This document shows, one piece after another, positions 43,143-51,309 of a stretch of DNA of 64,000 bases. Where the stretch lies: NCBI GenBank assembly GCA_965262595.1, contig OZ253548.1:496001-560000 (forward strand), given 5' to 3'. The translations under genes were made by a program, and so were the position numbers. Every line of letters starts with the position of its first letter. The stretch's first letter is position 1. The stretch is from CATQHB01 sp965262595 (GTDB lineage: Bacteria; Chloroflexota; Dehalococcoidia; Lucifugimonadales; UBA3495). The notes beneath the pieces were generated by a model. The model did no database searches. It had not been told where the DNA came from and saw only the letters and a list, made by a program, of their open reading frames with translations.

Positions 43143-44408
43143 GTGTCCACAAGTCCTGACACCGGCTCTCGACAGCCTGAAGGTAGTGGCGGCATAGAGT
43201 CCTGGATGGTGCGGCTGGTTGCCGCCCTGCGCTATCCCGACTTTCGAGTGCTTTGGTTATCCACTGTTGCCAATCAACTGGGCTGGGGGATGCAGCAAGT
43301 ACTGCTCGGTTGGCTAATATTTGACATGACCGGTTCCGGGGGCATGGTCGGGACAATTTTCGCGGTCCGTTCTCTGCCCAACCTGGTCATAGGCATGGCC
43401 GCCGGTTCAATTACCGACCGCTTCGACCGGCGCCTGATAATGCGCCTTTCCTGCGCCGCGCTAATGTTGATTTCCCTGGCCGTTGCCTGGCTGCAATTCG
43501 CCGGCTTGTTGACCGTTGGGCCGTTGTTGCTGGCTACTTTCTTAATGGGTTCGGCCCAGGCCTTTTACATGACTGCCCGCCAAGTCTATGTGTATGACAT
43601 CGTGGGGGCCAATCAGGCGATCAACGGGATTGCCCTGGTTTCCCTGGCCCAGTGGGTTGGGGGAATAATTGGCTCCTTGCTAACCGGCGGCCTTATCGCC
43701 TGGAAGGGACCTGGGGTGGCCTTCCTGGTAATGGGCCTAACCTACTCTCTGGGTATCCTGGTGATGTTTCAGCTTAAGCACGCCGGGTCTTCTGCCCCGG
43801 AGTCCCGAGAGCCAATCCTGGAGAACTTGCTCAACTACTTCCGCGCTCTTAAAAACAACCGGACGATGCTTACCCTGATGATTTCAACCTCAGGGGCTGA
43901 AATACTCGGATTCTCACATCAAGTTATGCTGCCGATTTTGGCTTCCGAGGTATTGGGTGTAGGGTCTGTAGGACTGGGTCTGCTGACCGCATTTCGGTTC
44001 TTTGGTAGCGCTCTGGGGGTATTTGCGGTAGCCGGGCTGGAACGTCTGCGCCGCCGCGGCCTACTGTTGCTGGGCGTAATTGTCATGTTTGGACTGGGGC
44101 AGATTCTGTTGGGTCAATCTCCGCTATTCTGGGTTGCCGTGGTGTTTGTTGTATTGATTAACCTGATGGCTTCGGCCACCGATATCCTGCACCATACCCT
44201 GTTGCAATTAAGCGTGTCCAACGCGGAACGAGGGAGGGCTATGGGTTCGTGGATCGTCGGTATTGGCACTGCGCCGGTGGGTCAACTGGAGGTCGGGTAC
44301 CTGGCGGAATCGACTAGCGCGCGCGTTGCCTTGCTGGTGAACGGAGTTGCGCTAGTAACCCTGGCCCTGGTGATGGGAGTGTTGATGCCCCGTCTGCGCC
44401 GCCTTTAA
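43143..44408 (+). CDS. Major facilitator superfamily transporter (MFS_3/EntS-like)
   Basis: 421 residues, about 12 TM helices. The first cytoplasmic loop motif appears as GSITDRFDRRLIMR, and the N-terminal YPDFRVLWLSTVANQLGWGM is typical of enterobactin-exporter-like drug/metabolite exporters. A ~20-residue hydrophilic N-terminus precedes the first helix. It starts at a GTG with little Shine-Dalgarno. The substrate is not predictable. Confidence 0.87.
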   Translation: MSTSPDTGSRQPEGSGGIESWMVRLVAALRYPDFRVLWLSTVANQLGWGMQQVLLGWLIFDMTGSGGMVGTIFAVRSLPNLVIGMAAGSITDRFDRRLIMRLSCAALMLISLAVAWLQFAGLLTVGPLLLATFLMGSAQAFYMTARQVYVYDIVGANQAINGIALVSLAQWVGGIIGSLLTGGLIAWKGPGVAFLVMGLTYSLGILVMFQLKHAGSSAPESREPILENLLNYFRALKNNRTMLTLMISTSGAEILGFSHQVMLPILASEVLGVGSVGLGLLTAFRFFGSALGVFAVAGLERLRRRGLLLLGVIVMFGLGQILLGQSPLFWVAVVFVVLINLMASATDILHHTLLQLSVSNAERGRAMGSWIVGIGTAPVGQLEVGYLAESTSARVALLVNGVALVTLALVMGVLMPRLRRL

Positions 44409-44576
44409 AGGGACGGTTGGATGATATTATTCAGGTGGACGGGAGCCAATATTAGAACGGAAAATCGGTGAATCATCTTCAGGGAGCCGACCCAACGCGG
44501 ACCCGTTCCTACGGGAGATTAAATATTTGCCGAGACTTGCGCTACCTGACTGCTTTCCCCGCTGACGGTAATAAAC

Positions 44577-44617
44577 TATAATTCGGTCAATACAGTCAAC
44601 ATAACTCTTTTGGAGGC
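44577..44617 (+). promoter_or_regulatory. Probable promoter and strong ribosome site of the luciferase-like gene
   Basis: TATAAT at 44577-44582 stands about 40 nt before the ATG at 44623, and TGGAGG (44611-44616) is the ribosome site. A -35 is not clear (TTTCCC at the expected place). Confidence 0.4.
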
Positions 44618-44622
44618 CCCTA

Positions 44623-45813
44623 ATGATTACCAAATTCGACAGCCTTTACGCCGGCCATGTGGATATGGATAACGTGGGTTATGGCGGAATACCGGTAAAC
44701 GACCGTTCTTTTTCCGACGAACATCTGGCCTCTGCTTTTGATAAAGCTCAGGCAATTGCCCAAACCATGGACCGCTTGGGTTATGACACAATGTGGATGG
44801 CGGAGCATCACTTTCAACCGGAGGGATACGAATGTATTCCCAACCTGCTGATGCTCAATGTGCATTTGGCCCACCTGACCAAGAATCTCAAGTTCGGCTG
44901 TGGCTTCAACATTGCTCCAATGTGGAATCCGCTTCGTTTGGCCGAGGATTTTGCCACCGCCGACATTCTGACAAATGGTCGAGTTATCTTCGGCGTAGGC
45001 CGGGGCTATCACACCAGGGAAGTGGAGACTTTTGGCGCTCCGCTGCTGGATCAGGCCAGCAACCGAGAACTCTTTGAGGAACAAGTGGAGCTAATCTTTA
45101 AGTCTTTTAACGAGCGTTCCTTCTCGCACCATGGCAAGTACTATAACGTGCCCCCCCAAGTGCCCTACCGGGGTTACGAACTTGAAGAGTTGACCCTGGT
45201 TCCCCGTCCGCGCAACCTGCCGGTCGAAACCTGGCAGCCGATTCAAAGCGCCACGCAGCGGGCCCTGGACTTTATGGCCCGCCACCGAATTAAGGGAATT
45301 ATTGGCGGCGGCGTTTCCGAGGGAGGCGCAATACACGACGTGATTTCCGCTTACCGGGATGCCCTGGTACGGAGCGGACGAGAAGAGGTCCAGCTTGGCG
45401 AGGACCTGAGCATCGGTTTTCACTTCTTCCTGGCGGACACCAAGGAAAAGGCAATCAAGGAAGCGGCCAAGTATTATGAGGAAAACCTGAAGATGTTCGG
45501 GCCGCTGCGTCTGGTGCAGTCGCTGAGCGATGAAGATATTGAAATAATGGGTGACCCAAAACGGGCGCCTAACGCCGGATTGCCCACCATTGACCGGGCG
45601 GTGGAACGCCAGGGATTTCTGTGCGGGCCGCCGGAGCTTATTATTCAGCAACTCAAGGCGCTGGAAGAGGAATACCCGGGCCTGGATCGAGTGGGCATGA
45701 GCCATCCGGTAGGCACTCCGGAAAAAGTAATCCTCGAACAGTTGGAATGGCTGGCTAAAGAGGTTATGCCCGCCTTTACCGGTCGAATTGAAGCGGCGGT
45801 ACCGGCGGACTAG
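44623..45813 (+). CDS. Luciferase-like (LLM class) flavin-dependent monooxygenase
   Basis: 396 residues, TIM-barrel monooxygenase of the bacterial luciferase family. LGYDTMWMAEHHF at the N-terminus, GCGFNIAPMWNPLRLAEDFA, RVIFGVGRGYHTREVE and the late WQPIQSATQRALDFM are typical. The flavin (FMN or F420) cannot be decided. The substrate is unknown. It is followed by the candidate selenoprotein gene at 114 bp. Confidence 0.88.
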   Translation: MITKFDSLYAGHVDMDNVGYGGIPVNDRSFSDEHLASAFDKAQAIAQTMDRLGYDTMWMAEHHFQPEGYECIPNLLMLNVHLAHLTKNLKFGCGFNIAPMWNPLRLAEDFATADILTNGRVIFGVGRGYHTREVETFGAPLLDQASNRELFEEQVELIFKSFNERSFSHHGKYYNVPPQVPYRGYELEELTLVPRPRNLPVETWQPIQSATQRALDFMARHRIKGIIGGGVSEGGAIHDVISAYRDALVRSGREEVQLGEDLSIGFHFFLADTKEKAIKEAAKYYEENLKMFGPLRLVQSLSDEDIEIMGDPKRAPNAGLPTIDRAVERQGFLCGPPELIIQQLKALEEEYPGLDRVGMSHPVGTPEKVILEQLEWLAKEVMPAFTGRIEAAVPAD

Positions 45814-45926
45814 GCCCGCCTACAAGGAACCGCCGTAAGTTATACGTAAGGTAGCATCGAGTTAACCCGTCTTTACTCGGCCTAACCGGTAGCATAGTCA
45901 ACAGCAAAGAACTGGGGAAACTCCCA

Positions 45927-46694
45927 ATGGGAACAAAACCGTTTTCGGGGTTAGTTGGTTTGGGAATTAAGGGTTGGATTTTCCTGGTCGGCGCGGTAGC
46001 GGTGGTTACCGGCGCCGGTGCACTTGGTATTATGCGGGCTACCCAGCTTGCCGTCCCCGTCTCAAACGGCGCGGCCGGCGACTCGGGCAGCCTGGGCCCG
46101 GAGTCCTCCGCGGGGGCAATGCCGGATTTGCCGGCGCCGGTGGCGACGTTGGAGACCGCTTCTACTCCTGAAAATGCAACCCCTGAAATTGTAACCCCGC
46201 CTGGTACGGAAATGGCCCCGGACTTCTTGGGTATAGCGCGCTGGCTCAACAGCGAGCCGATTTCCCTGGAGGAGCAGCGGGGCAAGGTGGTGCTGATAGA
46301 TTTCTGGACCTACTCTTGAATTAACTGCAAGCGTACCCTGCCGTATGTAAGGGACTGGTATGACAAGTATAGCGACCTGGGCTTGGTCATTGTCGGAGTG
46401 CACTCGCCGGAGTTTGAGTTCGAGAAGATAGAGTCCAACGTGAGGGAGGTCCTGCCCCAGCTTGACGTTGTCTGGCCGGTGGCGATGGATAACGATTTCA
46501 GAACTTGGCGAGCCTACGAAAATCATTATTGGCCCCGCAAGTATTTGATCGACCGGAATGGCATTATTCGATACGACCATATCGGGGAAGGCGCGTACCG
46601 AGATACCGAATTGCACATAAGGAATCTGTTGGCCGAAACCGGCGCCGATTTATCCGGCATTCCGGTAGGTGGTGTAGAAGGCCGGGGAAGTTAG
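45927..46694 (+). CDS. Candidate selenoprotein: membrane-anchored TlpA-like thioredoxin with UxxC motif
   Basis: A single frame of 255 codons contains one internal TGA (46317-46319, codon 131). Residues ~17-36 are an N-terminal TM anchor; 40-100 is a Pro/Ala/Ser linker; 100-255 is a thioredoxin fold: VVLIDFWTYS-U-INCKRTLPYV, then LVIVGVHSPEFEFEK and a catalytic cis-Pro-like WPRKYLIDRNG. The TGA takes the place of the first Cys of CxxC. The relative at 58273 reads DFWTYTCVNCIRT at this place. Within 11 nt after the TGA, 46331-46348 can fold into a six-pair hairpin (GCGTAC/GTATGT), and a CCCT/AGGG stem is an alternative; both need testing as SECIS. If not selenocysteine, the gene is a pseudogene. 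No sel genes are in the window. Confidence 0.7.
46331..46353 (+). promoter_or_regulatory. Putative bacterial SECIS-like hairpin after the in-frame TGA
   Basis: GCGTAC (46331-46336) and GTATGT (46343-46348) pair with two G-U pairs around a 6-nt loop; the stem starts 11 nt after the TGA. A competing stem pairs CCCT (46336-46339) with AGGG (46350-46353) and leaves a 10-nt loop beginning with G. The location is right for bacterial SECIS, but the fold was only judged by eye. Confidence 0.35.
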
Positions 46695-46858
46695 CTGTCG
46701 CATTGGCCGGCCGGAATCGAACCTGCTTGTCATTGACCCGATCTAATCGACTATAGTTCGACTAACAGGATACCCATAATTTGCTTTGTAGTTATGTGTT
46801 GAATGCCGACCCTCTGCCTTCCCCTTAATCCAATACTAGCTTTGCGAGGCCCGGTATT

Positions 46859-48838
46859 ATGACTGAGCCAACCGATGTAGGCGTACCTGCGCTGATCCCC
46901 CGTCATGTACTCTTCGGGAACCCGGACAAGGCCTCGGCCCAGATCAGCCCGGACGGAGTGCATATCAGCTATCTGGCTCCGGTGGACGGGGTGCTCAACG
47001 TTTGGGTCGCGCCGGCAGACCGGCCGTCGGAAGCCCGTCCGGTAACTCGAGATACTGGGCGGGGCATTCGCTTCTACGGTTGGGCCTATACCGGCGCCCA
47101 CATCGCTTATCTGCAGGACAGCGGCGGCGATGAAAACTGGCACGTCTATGTTGTAAGTCTTGATTCCGGGGAAGTCCTGGACATTACCCCGATTGAAGGT
47201 GTACAGGCCCAGATTCAGGAAGCCGGCCCCAAGTACCCGGAGCAGCTTCTTGTCGGCCTTAACGACCGCGACCCTCAGTTTCACGACATCTATTGCATTG
47301 ACCTCATAACTGGGGAACGCACTCTGGTGCAGCGGAATGACGAATTCGTCGGCTTTGTCACCGATGATGACTTCAAGGTTCGATTCGGGGTTCGTCTCAC
47401 CGCTGAAGGAGGAACCGAATATCTCCGGAAGACCGAGGCGGAAAACGAGGATGATGGGTGGGAGCCATTTATATCCATCGGCATGGAAGACACGCTGACA
47501 ACCTCTCCCCTGGGTTTTGACCGGTCCGGTGAGGTCCTCTACTTGATGGACAGCCGAGGACGCGATACCGCCGTCTTGAAGTCGGTGAACCTGAATACCG
47601 GCGACGAGCTGGTGTTGGCGGAGAACCCGCGGGCCGACGTTAGCGACACCATGAGCCACCCCACCGAAAAGGTAATTGAAGCCGTGGCCTTCACCTACGA
47701 GCGTAAGGAATGGCAGGTCTTGGACGGTTCCGTTGCCCAGGACCTGGAGTTCCTGGCGACCGTGGCCGACGGTGATATACAGGTACTCAGCCGTACTTTG
47801 GACGATAGCTGCTGGATTGTCGCTTATTTGTTGGACGACGGACCGGTACGCTATTACCGCTACCTAAGGCAAGACCGGGAAGCCCAGTTTCTATTCACCA
47901 ACCGGGAAGCGTTGGAAAGCCTTCCCCTGGTTAAAGTTCGCCCGGTGGTGATTCCGGCGCGAGACGGACTTAACCTGGTCTGCTATTATACGCTGCCCCA
48001 GGAAAGCGACCCGAATAATAGCGGACGTCCGGCGCAGCCACTGCCAATGACTCTTTTGGTGCATGGCGGTCCCTGGGGCCGGGACGAATGGGGTTACAAC
48101 CCAATTTACCAGTTGCTGGCCAACCGGGGATACGCGGTCCTGAGCGTGAACTTCCGTGGCTCCACCGGCTTCGGCAAGGAGTTCGTCAACGCCGCTAATA
48201 TGGAGTGGGGCGGAAAGATGCACGATGACTTGATAGATGTAGTCCGGTGGGCCATCGACCAGGGCATCGCCGACCCGGAGCGGGTGGCTATCTTGGGCGG
48301 CAGTTATGGCGGTTACGCTACCCTGGTTGGCATGACCTTCACGCCGGAGGTCTTCGCCTGCGGGGTGGACATTGTTGGGCCGTCCAATCTGGTAACCCTC
48401 CTGAATACGATACCGCCGTATTGGCAGCCCCACATTGAGCTATGGGCCAGTAGGGTGGGTGACCATCGCACGGAGGAAGGCCGGGAATTTCTCTTGCAGC
48501 GCTCTCCTTTAACCCACGTGGATAACATCTGCCGGCCCTTGCTTATTGGTCAGGGCGCCAACGATCCTCGGGTCAAGCAATCGGAGTCCGACCAGATCGT
48601 GCAGGCGATGCGAGACAAGAGCATTCCGGTCACCTACGTTCTATATCCGGATGAGGGGCACGGGTTTGCCCGTCCGGAAAATAACCTGTCCTTCTATGCC
48701 GTAACCGAGGCTTTTCTGGCCGAATGCCTGGGCGGTCGCCACGAACCGCCGGGCCAGGACTTTGCCGGTTCATCAATAACCGTGCCGGTTGGAGCGGAAC
48801 ATATCCCGGGTTTGGAAGAGGAGTTTGCCGGAAAGTGA
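46859..48838 (+). CDS. S9-family prolyl oligopeptidase / acylaminoacyl peptidase
   Basis: 659 residues. An N-terminal seven-blade propeller-like region (1-~390, with repeated beta blocks) precedes the hydrolase domain. The catalytic triad is Ser482 in GGSYGGYA, Asp569 in GQGANDPRVKQSE and His601 in PDEGHGF. VHGGPWGRDEWG is the oxyanion segment. It has no signal peptide, so it likely cleaves peptides in the cytosol. A 16-bp inverted repeat shortly downstream serves as a terminator. Confidence 0.92.
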   Translation: MTEPTDVGVPALIPRHVLFGNPDKASAQISPDGVHISYLAPVDGVLNVWVAPADRPSEARPVTRDTGRGIRFYGWAYTGAHIAYLQDSGGDENWHVYVVSLDSGEVLDITPIEGVQAQIQEAGPKYPEQLLVGLNDRDPQFHDIYCIDLITGERTLVQRNDEFVGFVTDDDFKVRFGVRLTAEGGTEYLRKTEAENEDDGWEPFISIGMEDTLTTSPLGFDRSGEVLYLMDSRGRDTAVLKSVNLNTGDELVLAENPRADVSDTMSHPTEKVIEAVAFTYERKEWQVLDGSVAQDLEFLATVADGDIQVLSRTLDDSCWIVAYLLDDGPVRYYRYLRQDREAQFLFTNREALESLPLVKVRPVVIPARDGLNLVCYYTLPQESDPNNSGRPAQPLPMTLLVHGGPWGRDEWGYNPIYQLLANRGYAVLSVNFRGSTGFGKEFVNAANMEWGGKMHDDLIDVVRWAIDQGIADPERVAILGGSYGGYATLVGMTFTPEVFACGVDIVGPSNLVTLLNTIPPYWQPHIELWASRVGDHRTEEGREFLLQRSPLTHVDNICRPLLIGQGANDPRVKQSESDQIVQAMRDKSIPVTYVLYPDEGHGFARPENNLSFYAVTEAFLAECLGGRHEPPGQDFAGSSITVPVGAEHIPGLEEEFAGK

Positions 48839-48941
48839 CGGGGGATATGGTGGTGGTGTCCGTAAGTATTGTTCCACTGGTGGATTGGCCGGACTTTGTG
48901 GAATGAAGTGATGGCGTACTGTCCTACGAGAAGGCCGATAA

Positions 48942-48974
48942 CAATAGGCCCCCGGAACTTCCGGGGGCCTATTG
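48942..48974. terminator. Bidirectional terminator hairpin between convergent genes
   Basis: A perfect 16-bp inverted repeat (arms 48942-48957 and 48959-48974) with a GC-rich core and AATAGG/CCTATT ends. It stands between the S9 peptidase gene (+) and the NHL gene (-). The trailing sequence has few T residues on either strand, so termination strength is uncertain. Confidence 0.65.
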
Positions 48975-49021
48975 CTATTGTTGCGCGTTTGTTATGCCAA
49001 GTGTGCCCTGCCGTCGCCGAC

Positions 49022-50020
49022 TTACAAGTTTAGGGCTGCCTCGGCGTAATCCGTTTCCTTGTTGTAAATCTGGATACGGTGACGCACCGCTTCGGCAACG
49101 AACAGCCGGTCTTTAGCGTCAACGTTTACCGCAATGGGCCGGTTAAACCGCCATTCCGATTCCATATTGGTGCGGCGGCGGGCTTTGGCAACGTCCGTGT
49201 TGGCGTCAATGTAGTCCTGCGCCCACGGTGAGGCCTGCTCCGCATCGCCAACCAGGGAAGCAATGAACTTCCCGTCCGATGCATAGATCTTTACCTCGTG
49301 GTTGCCCCAATCGGCCACATAAACATCCCCGTCGGAATCTACTGCCACACCGGTCGGCCGGCGCAGCACTCCAACCCCTTCCGAGATTCCACTGAACTGG
49401 GACAAGAACCGACCGTCCGACGTGAACTTTTGCACCCGGTCATTTTTCCAGTCGGCCACATAAACATCCCCTTGGCGGTCAACGCAAATGCCCCAGGGTT
49501 TGCTGAACTGGCCGGTTCCGCGGCCCTCACTGCCCCACTGGCCCAGATACTGCCCATCTTTGGCGAATTTCTGAACCCGGTTGTTTAGGCTGTCCACGAT
49601 GTATAGGTTGTCGTCCGGACCAATGGCGATACCCGATGGACCGTTTAATTCGCCGTCTCCACTGCCCTTCGCGCCCCACTTGGTAAGGAACTGCCCGTCC
49701 TTATCCAGGACGGTGACGCGGTGGAGGTTGTCGTCGGTAACGTAGATGTTTTCATCCTGGTCAAGTTCAATGGACGTGGGCCAGACAAACTGACCGTCAC
49801 CCATACCGAACCGGCCAATATCAGCAATGAATTCGTGATTCAGAGTACACTTGCTGATGCGCATGGTGACTTCATCAACGCCCCGGTTCAGGACGTACAA
49901 GGTGTCGTTGGCGCCAAAGGCAAAATCGTGGGGAACCAGAAACCCGATACCGGAAGTTGAATACATACCCATGCAGTGACTGAAGTCATAAACTCGCCCG
50001 GCGGCGACAGTGGTCAGCAT
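49022..50020 (-). CDS. NHL-repeat beta-propeller protein
   Basis: 332 residues from the ATG at 50020, with GGGGAGG 5 nt upstream; the extra 11 codons before it are not needed. Six NHL-type repeats are visible (GQFVWPTSIELDQDENIYVT, GELNGPSGIAIGPDDNLYIV, GQFSKPWGICVDRQGDVYVA, a block with LRRPTGVAVDSDGDVYVA and others). They form a six-bladed propeller. No enzyme residues or signal peptide are visible. It is third in a minus-strand run after the DUF1800 and DUF1501 genes. Confidence 0.85.
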   Translation of the reverse strand: MLTTVAAGRVYDFSHCMGMYSTSGIGFLVPHDFAFGANDTLYVLNRGVDEVTMRISKCTLNHEFIADIGRFGMGDGQFVWPTSIELDQDENIYVTDDNLHRVTVLDKDGQFLTKWGAKGSGDGELNGPSGIAIGPDDNLYIVDSLNNRVQKFAKDGQYLGQWGSEGRGTGQFSKPWGICVDRQGDVYVADWKNDRVQKFTSDGRFLSQFSGISEGVGVLRRPTGVAVDSDGDVYVADWGNHEVKIYASDGKFIASLVGDAEQASPWAQDYIDANTDVAKARRRTNMESEWRFNRPIAVNVDAKDRLFVAEAVRHRIQIYNKETDYAEAALNL

Positions 50021-50123
50021 CGCTACCTCCCCGTTCTCAATCAAAACCAACACCGACCAACGACCGGCGCCAGGCCGGCGGTTGAGCGGTGTCGGCTTAG
50101 AGTCTTATTTTATGGGTTATTTC

Positions 50124-51260
50124 CTACAGAAAGCTAAGCTGTTCAAATTTCCCGCCGACTATCGGCGTAGCGTCCAGTCCCAGCCAGCGCTCGGCAAACG
50201 TAGAGTAGAATCCCCTGAAGTCGTAGCTGGGGGCCAAGTCGCCCTCAATCAGGTCTTCGGCTCGAAGAGAAGGGTACTGCCCGTACATACCACCGTTCAC
50301 CCGGTCGCCGAAGGCAAAGGCAACGCCGCCGCGGCCGTGGTCGCAGCCGGTGCCGTTATCCTGAACCCGTCGGCCAAACTCGGTGAAAACCAACATCACC
50401 ACGTTATCGGAAGCGTCATGTTCCCGTAGGTCGGCGAAGAAGTCGCTGACGGCGCCGGAAACGTCAGTCCACAGCTTGGCGTGGGTGGGCATTTGGTTGA
50501 AGTGGGTATCGAAGCTGCCGTACTGGGTGTAGAAAATCTGGGTGCCCAGATTAGCCAGGTGAACTTGCGCCACGCTCTTGAGGCTCTTGGCGATCGGGTT
50601 ATCAGCATACTCCACCGTAGAAGAATACTGTTCCGGTGCGGTCCTGATAATATCGGCGCCTTTAAGGGCGTCTCTCCCGGTCTGTCCCAGGTAGTCCATA
50701 ACCGGCCCGGAGCCGACGGCGGGAGAATAAACTCGCGAGAACAGCTCCAGCATCTGGTTCCGCTCCTCGGCGCTGGCGATGGCCGGAATGTCGGTCAGCA
50801 CGCCATAGGAAGCCAGGTCGGACACCGAGGTAACCGGCACGCCGCGCAGGGCCATTGCCCGGGGCAGCCCCTGACCGAAGTTGACGCCTTTAAGCACGTT
50901 TTCTCCGGCCGGGTCCAGGTCGCGAATGGCTCGGCCCAGCCAGCCTTCCGTGCCCACTTTGTCCGGCTCGCAGGTGTGCCAGATATCCATCGAGCGGAAG
51001 TGGGAGCGTGGGGAGTTTTCATAGCCGATCCCGTGGATGATAGCCAGGTTTCCCTGGTCATAAATGTCCTTGACTGCACCCATGCTGGGATGAAAGCCGA
51101 GTTCATCGGTAAACTTGATAAGCTTGTCTTCCGGAAGACCCAGGTTGGGTCGGTGGTCCCGATAAAGCGGCTCGGTAAAAGGTACAACGGTGTTCAGATA
51201 GTCGTTGGCGCCGGAAAGCTGCAACACCACCAGCACCGGGTCTTTCTTGGTTGACGCCAT
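50124..51260 (-). CDS. DUF1501-family protein
   Basis: 378 residues from the ATG at 51260, with GAGGAGGG 7 nt upstream. Members belong to the alkaline-phosphatase/sulfatase-like fold. Typical stretches are VVLQLSGANDYLNTVVPF at the start, YENSPRSHFRSMDIWHT, GSFDTHFNQMPTHAKL and MLVFTEFGRRVQDNGTGCDHGRGG with a metal-site-like His. There is no Tat signal peptide, although many relatives carry one. It directly follows the DUF1800 gene, the usual partner. Confidence 0.9.
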   Translation of the reverse strand: MASTKKDPVLVVLQLSGANDYLNTVVPFTEPLYRDHRPNLGLPEDKLIKFTDELGFHPSMGAVKDIYDQGNLAIIHGIGYENSPRSHFRSMDIWHTCEPDKVGTEGWLGRAIRDLDPAGENVLKGVNFGQGLPRAMALRGVPVTSVSDLASYGVLTDIPAIASAEERNQMLELFSRVYSPAVGSGPVMDYLGQTGRDALKGADIIRTAPEQYSSTVEYADNPIAKSLKSVAQVHLANLGTQIFYTQYGSFDTHFNQMPTHAKLWTDVSGAVSDFFADLREHDASDNVVMLVFTEFGRRVQDNGTGCDHGRGGVAFAFGDRVNGGMYGQYPSLRAEDLIEGDLAPSYDFRGFYSTFAERWLGLDATPIVGGKFEQLSFL

Positions 51261-51309
51261 AAACGTGCCCTCCTCTATTGGACGATCCGATTGGTCAATT
51301 ACTTCAGGA

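Noticed and set aside
46317..46319. Plain end of a 130-residue protein
   Set aside because: The same frame continues with the second half of a thioredoxin domain, including INCKRT and the cis-Pro region, so a simple stop does not explain the sequence. A pseudogene remains possible.
45927..46694. TGA recoded to another amino acid throughout the genome
   Set aside because: TGA ends many genes here (for example nuoA, the OppD-like gene and the S9 peptidase), so it is a normal stop.
46700..46735. GAATCGAACC string (minus-strand T-loop-like) suggesting a tRNA remnant
   Set aside because: No D-arm, anticodon arm or matching acceptor stem could be formed around it.
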